The notes beneath the pieces were generated by a model. The model was given only the letters and a program-made list of their open reading frames with translations, was not told the DNA's origin and made no database searches. From JAYZDP01 sp036337765 (GTDB lineage Bacteria > Acidobacteriota > Thermoanaerobaculia > Multivoradales > Multivoraceae), in the NCBI GenBank assembly GCA_036337765.1, contig JAYZDP010000006.1, forward strand, positions 1 to 15,464: a stretch of 15,464 nt of DNA. Reading direction: 5' to 3'. Numbering within the stretch: position 1 is the stretch's first letter; every line of letters begins with the position of its first letter. Made by a program: the position numbers and the translations under genes. This document shows positions 1 through 6,620 of this stretch, one piece after another.

Positions 1-229
1 GCATCTCGCCGCGATCGGCCATCCGATCCTCGGCGACCGGCTCTACCTTGGCGGCGACGAGGTCTTTCTGGCCGGGCTTAGAGGTGACCTGACGGCCGAG
101 CAGACGCGCGCGCTCGGCGCGCGGCGGCTGGCTCTGCACTCGTGGCGCCTTTCGTTGCGCCATCCTGTGAGCGGCCAGCGCCTCGAGCTCGAGGCGCCGC
201 CCGGACCCGACTTCGGTCCTAGCCCATGA
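1..229 (+). CDS. RluA-family RNA pseudouridine synthase, C-terminal end (partial)
   Basis: This is the last 75 codons of a gene that enters from the left edge, read in the frame starting at base 2 and ending at TGA 227-229. The translation begins HLAAIGHPILGDRLY and continues to ALHSWRLSLRHPVSG. These are the conserved C-terminal strands of RluA/RluC/RluD-type pseudouridine synthases (the GHP-x-x-GD-x-x-Y block followed by the RxALHxWxLxFxHP block). The family isomerises uridine to pseudouridine in 23S rRNA or tRNA in the cytoplasm. The catalytic Asp and any S4 domain lie outside the window, so the RNA target and the exact subfamily cannot be decided. The end is about 260 nt from the next gene, so the two are probably not one operon. 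Confidence 0.85.
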   Translation, partial: HLAAIGHPILGDRLYLGGDEVFLAGLRGDLTAEQTRALGARRLALHSWRLSLRHPVSGQRLELEAPPGPDFGPSP

Positions 230-489
230 GGACCATGGCGTCGAGCGTCGGCTGGGCGACTCCGCCCGCGGCCGCAGGTGCGAGGTGGTCCAGCCGCCGA
301 TGACGTCGCCGCTGCCCTGTGTCAGAGCGCCAACGGCGGCACGACGGAATGTGTGAGTAAGCGGTGACGTGGGTTTTCCTCCGTTGGTTTGCTGAGGCCC
401 GCCGGGAGCCGAACGGCATCCGCATCGTGGCCATCGCAGCTACTACGGAGCGCTTCCCGGATCGGATGAGGCGTCTGTAGGATGGCGTC
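230..489. other. Intergenic region, no gene recognised
   Basis: This is 260 nt between the pseudouridine synthase and the ceramidase-like gene. A minus-strand open frame crosses it (611 to 219), but its translation is Arg/Ser/Pro-rich, matches no family I know, and overlaps the start of the well-supported gene on the other strand. I treat it as a shadow of high GC. I see no terminator hairpin with a T-run. The only site worth naming is the TAGGAT at 478-483, listed separately. Confidence 0.5.
478..483 (+). promoter_or_regulatory. TAGGAT element before the ceramidase-like gene: weak SD or leaderless -10
   Basis: TAGGAT ends 6 nt before the ATG at 490. It can be read as a Shine-Dalgarno core (AGGA, 7 nt spacing) or as a -10 box placing transcription start at or beside the ATG. 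No convincing -35 is visible (the best is TTCCCG at 454-459, 18 nt upstream). The sequence alone does not decide between the two readings. Confidence 0.3.
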
Positions 490-1794
490 ATGCGCCGATC
501 ATTTGTGGTTCTCCTGGTGGGTATTTCGTGGCTGTGCGCACCGAGTAGCCCGGTGTGTGGGGAGCTGCTTGCGGGTGTCGGCGCGGGCGACATCACGCCG
601 CCCGTCGGCACACCTTCGGCCGGCTACGGCGACCGGCTCGGCGCCGGGATGGAGGAGGTCCACGATCGGCTCCAGGCCACGGCACTCGTCATCGACAACG
701 GGGAGTCGCGGATCGCGCTGGTCGGTGTCGACCATCTCGGTTATGACCACGCCATGGTCGGCGCGGTGGTGGCGGGAGTGCGCGACCGCACCGGCGACGG
801 TGTGCCCGAGATCTTCTTGGGCTCGTCGCACACGCATGCTGGCGGCGGTGCCTTTCTCGACATCCCGGGCCTCGGCGAGATTCTGGCCGGGAAATTCGAC
901 CCCGTGGCGTGGCAGCTCTACGTCGACGGCGCGGTCGATGCGGTCGTGGCGGCCGTCGAGAGCCTGGTGCCGGCCAAGGTCGGCATTGGCTACGGACGCG
1001 CCGAGGGCCTGAATCGCTACCGGGGAGACTGGCCGCCGAAGGTTGCGACTATCGACGACTTGGCCGTGGTGAAGGTCACGACCCCCGCGGGCGACCCGAT
1101 GGGGGTGTGGTTCAACTTCGCCGCTCACGCCACTGTCCTGACCGGCGCCGAAAACATGAGCTTTTCCGCTGACTTCGTGGGCTATGCACGCTCTGCCCTG
1201 CGAGGGGCCCTAGGTCCCGATGTGGTGCCGGTGTACTTCAACGGCGCGCAGGGCGACGTCTCACCCGCTCCGCCGAGGGGTGACGACATGTGGGCGCGCT
1301 GCGAATCGATGGGTCGGACGCTGGCGGCTTCGGTGCTCGAGGTCTGGCACCGCACAGAAGCTAGCGACACGCTTGGGATCGAGACCCTGCGCCACGCCTA
1401 CGACCTCGAGGTCGCCGCGACCTCGGCGGGGACGAAGCTGCCCTACGACACCCGCCCGTCGGAGCTCGGACTCCTGGTCTTGGACGACGTTCACGCCTTC
1501 GTCGCCATCCCTGGTGAGTTGTCGACGATCTACGACGCCGACATCCGGCGCTTCGGCGGCTGGCTGGGCTACGAGCACACCTCGATTCTCGGCCTCACCA
1601 ACGACGCTCACGGCTACATCATCACTCCCGAGTCCTGGCGCCACCGGATCTACGAGTCGACGGTCTCTTTTGGCGGCGAAACCTACGGCGAGTGGGTCAA
1701 GAGCGCTGCGTTCGCTCTGCTGCACGCCCTCGAGCCGGCGGGGACGTACCAGGAAGATCGCAAACTGCCCTCTTCACTTCTCGAAGCGCCGTGA
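490..1794 (+). CDS. Exported neutral/alkaline ceramidase-like hydrolase
   Basis: This 434-aa protein has a signal peptide (about residues 1-24, MRRSF then a hydrophobic run to VCG). The rest fits the neutral/alkaline non-lysosomal ceramidase N-terminal domain, a zinc amidase fold. The entry block GVGAGDITPPVG (about 29-40) and AGYGDR (44-49) are family hallmarks. SSHTHAG (112-118), H213 in NFAAHAT, NGAQGDVSP (251-259), E343 in IPGE and Y376 in HGY fall where the family has its zinc ligands (His, His, Glu, Tyr) and active-site loop. At 434 aa it lacks the C-terminal Ig-like domain of full-length ceramidases (about 650 aa or more). Many such short homologues have unknown substrates, so true ceramide hydrolysis is only one option. 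It is probably periplasmic or secreted. The ATG at 490 has AGGA 7 nt upstream. Its TGA overlaps the GTG of the next gene by 4 nt, implying coupled translation. Confidence 0.85.
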   Translation: MRRSFVVLLVGISWLCAPSSPVCGELLAGVGAGDITPPVGTPSAGYGDRLGAGMEEVHDRLQATALVIDNGESRIALVGVDHLGYDHAMVGAVVAGVRDRTGDGVPEIFLGSSHTHAGGGAFLDIPGLGEILAGKFDPVAWQLYVDGAVDAVVAAVESLVPAKVGIGYGRAEGLNRYRGDWPPKVATIDDLAVVKVTTPAGDPMGVWFNFAAHATVLTGAENMSFSADFVGYARSALRGALGPDVVPVYFNGAQGDVSPAPPRGDDMWARCESMGRTLAASVLEVWHRTEASDTLGIETLRHAYDLEVAATSAGTKLPYDTRPSELGLLVLDDVHAFVAIPGELSTIYDADIRRFGGWLGYEHTSILGLTNDAHGYIITPESWRHRIYESTVSFGGETYGEWVKSAAFALLHALEPAGTYQEDRKLPSSLLEAP

Positions 1795-3167
1795 GCCGAG
1801 CCGCCGTCTCTGCTGTCGCCACAGCCCTCGCCGTCGTCGTGGCCGCGGTCGCCGCCGAGCCGCCGGCGCGGTTGCGATCGACGGTCGAGCGCCTCGCTCC
1901 AGAGCGCCTCGCCGCCGCCCACGCCCGCGTCGACCACCTACGCGGCGCGGTCACGCCAGCGGATCCGATCGCGGGGCTGCGCGACTACCGCGCCATCTTT
2001 CACGCTCACGCCGGCGACGCCGCGCACACGGCAGGCACCCCCGAAGAGCTTCTCGCGGACGCCGTGCGGGTAGGGGTCGACGTCGTCTTCCTGTCCGACC
2101 ACTACCGGCCGCCTCGGGACTTCATGGAGAGCTGGCGCGGAGTGCGCCAGGGCGTGCTCTTCGTCCCTGGCTCCGAGGCGCACGGCTTTCTGATCCATCC
2201 CGACGTCTCGGTCGCCTCGCTCATGGACGGCCCCGAGCCTGACCTCATCGCCGGCGTCGAGGCGGGCACCGGCATGGCGTTTTTGTCGCACGTCGAGGAG
2301 CGAGCCGATCATCCGATGACCGGGGTGACCGGCATGGAGATCTACAACCGCCACGCCGACGCCAAGGACGATGCCGAGTCGATGCGGGTCCTGGTCGATT
2401 GGATGACCGAGCCCGAGGGTGCGGCTCGCCTGGCTGACTCGCTGGGCCGCTACCCTGAGGAGGTGTTCGCGGCGCAGCTCGATTATCCAGGCCTCTACCT
2501 CGCGAAGTGGGATCGCGAGACGGCCGTTCGACGGGTCGTGGGCGTGGCCGCCAACGACTGCCATCACAACCAGGTCTTCGTGGTGAAGAAGGTCGACGAC
2601 ACCCACGTCCGGATCGGCACGGTGGTCGACGCCGACGCCGAGATGACGGTGCTGGGAGTCGATCGCCAGCTCGGCATCGCGGATCTGGTCCGCGACCATG
2701 CACCCGGGGAGGTCGTCGGGCGCTTCGACTTCGATCCGTATTGGGTGGCGATGCGCAACACCAGCACCCACGTTCTCGCGCCGCGGCTCGAAGAGGCTGC
2801 CATCCGTGCAGCCGTCGCCGCCGGCCACGTCTACGTTGCGCACGACTGGATGGCCGACCCGACCGGGTTCACGTTCTCGCTCGAAGTCGAGGGGACCGGC
2901 GAGCGGGTGGTGATGGGCGACGGTGTCGAGCTCTCCAGGGCCGGAGCCGCCGCCCTGGTCGCCCGATTCCCGTACGAGTGCCGGATCCGGCTGCTGCGGG
3001 GCGGAACGGAAGTCTTGTCGATGGAGGGGAGCTCCCTGCGGTACGTGCTGCAGGAGCCTGGCGTGTACCGCGTCGAAGGTTGGCTCTCGGTCGACGAGGA
3101 GTGGCGCAGCTGGGTGTACTCCAACCCGATTTACGTCGATTTGATAGAGAGCCTGCCAGTCCAATAG
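1791..3167 (+). CDS. Exported PHP-domain metallo-hydrolase
   Basis: This 458-aa protein is read from GTG 1791, which overlaps the previous stop as GTGA. An earlier in-frame start exists, but it lies deep in the ceramidase-like gene and would bury the signal peptide (residues 1-22, hydrophobic to AVAA). The mature part shows PHP (polymerase and histidinol phosphatase) metal-site motifs: HAH (71-73) with D76, LSDHY (101-105), SHVEE, GMEIYN, and NDCHH (255-259). The C-terminal part (about 300-458) looks like a beta-rich accessory region, with GVYRVEGW and SNPIYVD near the end. PHP enzymes are usually phosphoesterases using two or three metal ions. The substrate here is unknown. An exported PHP protein coupled to an exported ceramidase-like amidase suggests that both act on the same extracellular lipid or conjugate, but that is inference. 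Confidence 0.8.
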   Translation: MSRAAVSAVATALAVVVAAVAAEPPARLRSTVERLAPERLAAAHARVDHLRGAVTPADPIAGLRDYRAIFHAHAGDAAHTAGTPEELLADAVRVGVDVVFLSDHYRPPRDFMESWRGVRQGVLFVPGSEAHGFLIHPDVSVASLMDGPEPDLIAGVEAGTGMAFLSHVEERADHPMTGVTGMEIYNRHADAKDDAESMRVLVDWMTEPEGAARLADSLGRYPEEVFAAQLDYPGLYLAKWDRETAVRRVVGVAANDCHHNQVFVVKKVDDTHVRIGTVVDADAEMTVLGVDRQLGIADLVRDHAPGEVVGRFDFDPYWVAMRNTSTHVLAPRLEEAAIRAAVAAGHVYVAHDWMADPTGFTFSLEVEGTGERVVMGDGVELSRAGAAALVARFPYECRIRLLRGGTEVLSMEGSSLRYVLQEPGVYRVEGWLSVDEEWRSWVYSNPIYVDLIESLPVQ

Positions 3168-3172
3168 CTTGA

Positions 3173-3413
3173 TCACTGCATCTCGCTGAGCCCGCGCCCC
3201 GATTCGCCCGGCGCCGTTGGAGGAGGCTCGGGCTCTGCGTCTTCTTGCTTGGGATGTCGCTTGGTCGTCTGGGATCCCGAACAGGACGGCCGCGTCGAAT
3301 CGGGGCTCGAGTTTTTCGGCTCGGTGGCTTTCTGGCTGTTCTTCGACAACGGTTATCAGGCGCTGTCGACGCTCGACGATGACGCCGACACCTAGCTCGC
3401 CGGCGGCTCAGAT
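3173..3413 (+). pseudogene. Decayed gene: Arg-rich signal/TM segment plus EF-hand-like motif
   Basis: Two adjacent frames here look like pieces of one protein. In the frame containing 3221, Arg-rich residues lead into a hydrophobic run (RRLGLCVFLLGMSLGRL, 3221-3271), like a signal or TM segment. From about 3267 the next frame reads WDPEQDGRVESGLEFFG (3270-3320) and then FFDNGYQALSTLDDDADT (3336-3392). This resembles the D-x-D-G-R-x-x-S-G-x-x-x-FG...NGY-x-AL-x-x-LDDD-x-DG pattern of bacterial EF-hand-like calcium-binding regions. TAG at 3393-3395 interrupts the motif where Gly would be expected, and LAGGS follows in frame. A frameshift near 3263-3270 and this stop would leave the gene broken. 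The family resemblance is from memory, so a short diverged orphan peptide remains possible. Confidence 0.45.
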
Positions 3414-3450
3414 CGTAGCGCCGGGATGCGATACGATCCGCCGCCGACCG

Positions 3451-3457
3451 AAAGGAG
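3451..3457 (+). promoter_or_regulatory. Ribosome binding site deciding the start of the ThDP enzyme
   Basis: AAAGGAG is a strong Shine-Dalgarno sequence. It is 1 nt from ATG 3459, which is too close, but 7 nt from GTG 3465, so GTG 3465 is the better start. ATG 3426 lies upstream of this site and has no ribosome binding site of its own. Confidence 0.55.
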
Positions 3458-3464
3458 CATGAGC

Positions 3465-5132
3465 GTGAGTTATCGCGGCCGCCAGGTCTTCATGGAGACC
3501 CTGACCAAGCACGGGATCCGCTACATGTTCGGCAATCCGGGAACGACCGAGATGCCGATCATGAACAGCCTGATCGACTACCCGGAGATCGAGTACATCC
3601 TCGCCCTGCACGAGTCGGTGGCGGTCGGGATCGGGCACTACTACGCTCAGGCGAGCGGCATTCCCGCGGTCGTCAACGTGCACGTGGGGCCGGGGCTCGG
3701 CAACTCGCTCGGCATGCTCTACAACGCCTACGAGGCGAACACGCCGATGCTGATGACGGCTGGTCAGCAGGACACGCGGATGCGCCTCCGCGAGCCGCTC
3801 CTGGGCCACGACCTAGTGGCGATGGCCGAGCCGCTGGTGAAGTGGTCGGTCGAGGTCAAGACCGCGGATGAGATGGCGCCAATCCTTCACCGGGCGCTAA
3901 AGATCGCCACCGAGCCGCCCGAAGGGCCGGTGTTCGTGGCGCTGCCGATCAACGTGCTCGAAGAGGAGACCGAGATCGGCCCGATCGCACCGAGCGGCCT
4001 GTATCTGCGCTCCGCGCCCGACCCGAGGGGGATCGTGGCCGCTGCTGAGCTCATCGCGGAGGCGAATCGCCCGGCGGTGATTGTCGGTGACGCCGTCGGC
4101 CGCGCCAACGCCGTGCCGGAGCTCGTGGCCTTCGCCGAGACTCTCGGTGCTCCGGTTTACGCCGAGGGCCTGTGCCACCTCGTAAACTTCCCGACAGATC
4201 ATCCCTGCTGGGGGGCCCGCGCGTCGCTCGAGCACGGCGGCATTCGCAACATCCTCGACGATTCCGACCTCGTGATCCTGCTGGGCGGCTCGTTCTTTGA
4301 GGAGGTTTGGTTCGACGACGTGAGCCCGTTCCCGGACGGCGCGAAGATCATCCAGATGGAGCCCTCGCCGCATCGCCTGTCGCGCAACTTCGTGGTCGAC
4401 GTCGGCGTTTTGGGCGACCTCGCGGCAAGCCTCGACGCGCTGACGGCGGCGGTGCGATCGGCCACCGACGGCACGTTCGCCGCCGCGGCTGGCGCGCGCT
4501 TCGAAGAGCGCGAGGCCGCGAAGGCCGAGGAGAACGCGGCCCAGCAGAGCCGTACCGAGGAGCATTGGAGCGCGCGCCCGATCAGCGCGGCACGCCTGAT
4601 GGCCGAGATTCGTGACTGCGCTCCCGACGATCTGGTGATCGTGAATGAGGCCATCACCGCCGGCGGTGACGTCGCCCGCACCCTGCACTTCGAGCCCGGC
4701 GACCAGTACGGCACCCGAGGCGGCGGCATCGGCCAGGCGGTGCCCGGTGTGATCGGCGCCAAGCTCGCCCACCCCGATCGGCCGGTGCTCGCGCTTTCGG
4801 GGGACGGCTCGGCGCTCTACAGCATCCAGGCGCTGTGGTCGGCGGCGTACCACGACCTGCCCCTGGTGTGGGTGATCCTGCACAACCGCACCTACCGGAT
4901 TCTCAAGTACAACATGGACATCTACCTGCGCCGCTTTGGTCTGCCGGGCGACCGTCCGTACTCTCACATGGATCTCACCAAGCCCGACATTGACTTCGTC
5001 GATCTCGCCAAGGGCTTCGGCGTCGCCGGTGAGACGGTGCGCGAGCCCGAGGAGATTCGGCCCGCACTCGAACGGGCGTTTGCGGCGGGCAAGCCCTACC
5101 TGTTGGATGTTTTCATCGAAGGGGCGGTTTAG
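3465..5132 (+). CDS. Thiamine diphosphate-dependent enzyme, benzoylformate decarboxylase-like
   Basis: This 555-aa cytoplasmic protein (from GTG 3465; ATG 3459 or 3426 would add 2 or 13 residues) has the three-domain layout of ThDP decarboxylases. The pyrimidine-binding domain starts RGRQVFMETLTKHGIRYMFG and contains NPGTTE (24-29), the ThDP-activating Glu50 in LALHES, and His73 in VNVHVG. The last domain holds the pyrophosphate/Mg motif GDGS (about 446-449), followed by ALYSIQALWSAA and HN about 28 residues on. The resemblance to benzoylformate decarboxylase (phenylglyoxylate to benzaldehyde + CO2) is strong in FGNPG, TAGQQ and PLVKWS. However, the Ser of GNPGS is Thr here, and the catalytic His of the middle domain aligns by eye with Glu in FFEEVW. 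The substrate may therefore differ. It stands alone, between a gene remnant and a convergent membrane protein gene. Confidence 0.8.
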   Translation: MSYRGRQVFMETLTKHGIRYMFGNPGTTEMPIMNSLIDYPEIEYILALHESVAVGIGHYYAQASGIPAVVNVHVGPGLGNSLGMLYNAYEANTPMLMTAGQQDTRMRLREPLLGHDLVAMAEPLVKWSVEVKTADEMAPILHRALKIATEPPEGPVFVALPINVLEEETEIGPIAPSGLYLRSAPDPRGIVAAAELIAEANRPAVIVGDAVGRANAVPELVAFAETLGAPVYAEGLCHLVNFPTDHPCWGARASLEHGGIRNILDDSDLVILLGGSFFEEVWFDDVSPFPDGAKIIQMEPSPHRLSRNFVVDVGVLGDLAASLDALTAAVRSATDGTFAAAAGARFEEREAAKAEENAAQQSRTEEHWSARPISAARLMAEIRDCAPDDLVIVNEAITAGGDVARTLHFEPGDQYGTRGGGIGQAVPGVIGAKLAHPDRPVLALSGDGSALYSIQALWSAAYHDLPLVWVILHNRTYRILKYNMDIYLRRFGLPGDRPYSHMDLTKPDIDFVDLAKGFGVAGETVREPEEIRPALERAFAAGKPYLLDVFIEGAV

Positions 5133-5204
5133 GCACCAGGAGTTGGGACTTCGAGCATTCTCGTGATGTCGTGGGGCTCGGCCAGCGTTCGGTAGCGCTT
5201 GCGC

Positions 5205-6398
5205 TCAGTGGAGAGGGGCTGCGTTCCCGCGCTCCAGCCCCGTCGCTACGTAGGCGGCGAGAGCAGACGGCGCCAGACAGGGCGGTAGCAGTGCAAGAAA
5301 GAGCTGCGGGGAGGGCTGGGGCAGGAAGGCGCCCACGCCGTCGCTGAGCTGGATGGCCAGAATCGCCGCGCCGACGGCGACGGCTTCGTAGGCGAGAAGC
5401 CTCCGTCGCCGAAAGGCCAGGGAGGTCTCCTCTATGTCCCGGCTGGTCCAGCGGTGGCGCAGGATCCACAGCGCAAGGACCTGCAGCGGGAGGGTGACGA
5501 GCAGTGTGTGGTTCCAGAGTGCCGGCGAGGTCAAGGTGGTGGCCGCGATGGCGATACACACCAGCTGCATGGGCGTCCACGGACGCCATCGGGCGACGAC
5601 GAGGGCAGCCACGAGAACGAGAAGCGAGCCCCAGGCCGGAGCCAGCTCGAAGCCGGCGCTGTAGAGCAGCCGGTGAAACGATACGGTTCGCGAGATCGGG
5701 AAGACCTCGTAGAGCTGCGTCGAGCCGACGGCGAAGAAGCCGGGCCAAAATCGCGCCCCGACGAGCAGCATGGGAGCCGCTCCTGCCGCTCCCACGATGA
5801 TCAGTGCGCGGTGCCGCAGGTCGAGCGCGGGCTTGGCACGTTGCAGGGCGAGCATTGGTACCGCCACGGCCGCCAAAGGCTTGATGACGATGCTGGTCCC
5901 CAGGAGGGCACCGGCGGCAAGTGGGGTGCGCATCCCGACGTGTAGACCCATCAGTACAAGTGCCGTGGCAAGAAACGAAAAGTTGCCGGTCGCCACACCG
6001 AGTCGGACCCCGGGGGCCAGCAACAGGACCGCAGCGGCCGCCGCGAGACGGTAGCGAAGCCGGATCGGGAGCCAGGCCATTGCCACCCAGACCACAGCCA
6101 GCAGCCCAGCCAGGTTGCTGGCACGCATGACGGCCAGGGTCCACGAGGTACCGGTATTGTCCAGGAGCACCGCACCGGCCACTGCAAAGACCGGGAAGTA
6201 GTAGAAGCCCTTCACCTGGTATGGAGAGCGCGCCTCCCGGACCTCTTCGAAGGCTTCGAAGTACGTCTGCTCGTCGCGCAGTGCCGTGGACGACATCACA
6301 TCGGAGTAGAAGGCCACGAGCAGCAGCACCGCGAGGACCGAGAGGGCGATCGGGTGAGTCGCGATGGGTTGGGAGCGCGGTTTCGAGAGGGCGGTCAC
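5205..6398 (-). CDS. GT87-like integral membrane glycosyltransferase
   Basis: This 397-aa, very hydrophobic protein has about nine or ten predicted membrane helices, and starts at GTG (complement of 6396-6398). It looks like glycosyltransferase family 87 / DUF2029, polyprenol-phosphate-sugar-dependent mannosyltransferases of the GT-C fold. An acidic DEQ in the first external loop (about 42-44) is followed by SPYQVKGFYYFPVFA (58-72), matching the family's SPY...YPPxFA block. GNFSFL (138-143) sits at the usual GQxN position. GTSIVIKPLA (167-176) matches the G-x-x-x-x-x-KP segment. GT87 enzymes add sugars to lipids or glycans on the outer face of the inner membrane. It is transcribed towards the ThDP gene (72 nt between their stops, no obvious terminator) and away from the gamma-glutamyltransferase gene. 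No clear ribosome binding site is seen before the GTG. Confidence 0.65.
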   Translation of the reverse strand: MTALSKPRSQPIATHPIALSVLAVLLLVAFYSDVMSSTALRDEQTYFEAFEEVREARSPYQVKGFYYFPVFAVAGAVLLDNTGTSWTLAVMRASNLAGLLAVVWVAMAWLPIRLRYRLAAAAAVLLLAPGVRLGVATGNFSFLATALVLMGLHVGMRTPLAAGALLGTSIVIKPLAAVAVPMLALQRAKPALDLRHRALIIVGAAGAAPMLLVGARFWPGFFAVGSTQLYEVFPISRTVSFHRLLYSAGFELAPAWGSLLVLVAALVVARWRPWTPMQLVCIAIAATTLTSPALWNHTLLVTLPLQVLALWILRHRWTSRDIEETSLAFRRRRLLAYEAVAVGAAILAIQLSDGVGAFLPQPSPQLFLALLPPCLAPSALAAYVATGLERGNAAPLH

Positions 6399-6620
6399 GG
6401 TGGCGTCAGTATCTGCCCGCCCGATGGGTCAAGCAAGGATCCGCGGACTCGTTGGCGCGATTCGAGGCGGTTGGTGGCCCTTTGCTAGGCTGGATTGTCC
6501 GATTCGAAACGAGGGAATCCCTTTCCGCAGCAGTGATGCTGAGCGAGCGCCGGGTTGCGGAGTTTGCCGCACCGGGGCGACAGCTTCTTGAGCGGGTCGA
6601 GGACTCGCGTAGGATCTGCG
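6399..6620. other. Divergent intergenic region between the GT87-like and ggt genes
   Basis: This 222-nt region should hold two outward promoters. On the plus strand a possible pair is listed separately. On the minus strand TTGACC (complement of 6427-6432) lies about 30 nt before the GTG at 6398, but the only A/T-rich hexamers after it are poorly spaced. No hairpin terminator and no coding remnant are evident. Confidence 0.35.
6588..6615 (+). promoter_or_regulatory. Candidate sigma-70-type promoter of ggt
   Basis: TTGAGC (6588-6593) and TAGGAT (6610-6615) are separated by 16 nt. Each matches 4 of 6 bases of the TTGACA/TATAAT consensus. Transcription would begin at about 6621-6623, next to ATG 6621. 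The TAGGAT also contains AGGA, so it could instead serve as a ribosome binding site for that ATG. Confidence 0.25.

Noticed and set aside
219..611. Minus-strand 130-codon frame crossing the first intergenic region
   Set aside because: Arg/Ser/Pro-rich, no family resemblance, no ribosome binding site seen, and overlaps the start of the ceramidase-like gene.
1938..3176. Long minus-strand open frame (412 codons) opposite the PHP gene
   Set aside because: Its composition is that of an antisense frame in high-GC DNA, it shows no domain motif, and the plus-strand gene has a signal peptide and metal-site motifs.
3217..3462. 81-codon plus-strand frame as a small gene
   Set aside because: The adjacent frames give the TM-like and EF-hand-like segments instead; this frame reads as low-complexity Ser/Arg and runs into the ThDP enzyme's ribosome binding site.
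5133..5204. Possible bidirectional terminator between the convergent ThDP and GT87-like genes
   Set aside because: Short GC-rich self-complementary bits such as GCGCTTGCGC exist, but there is no stable stem followed by a T-run on either strand.
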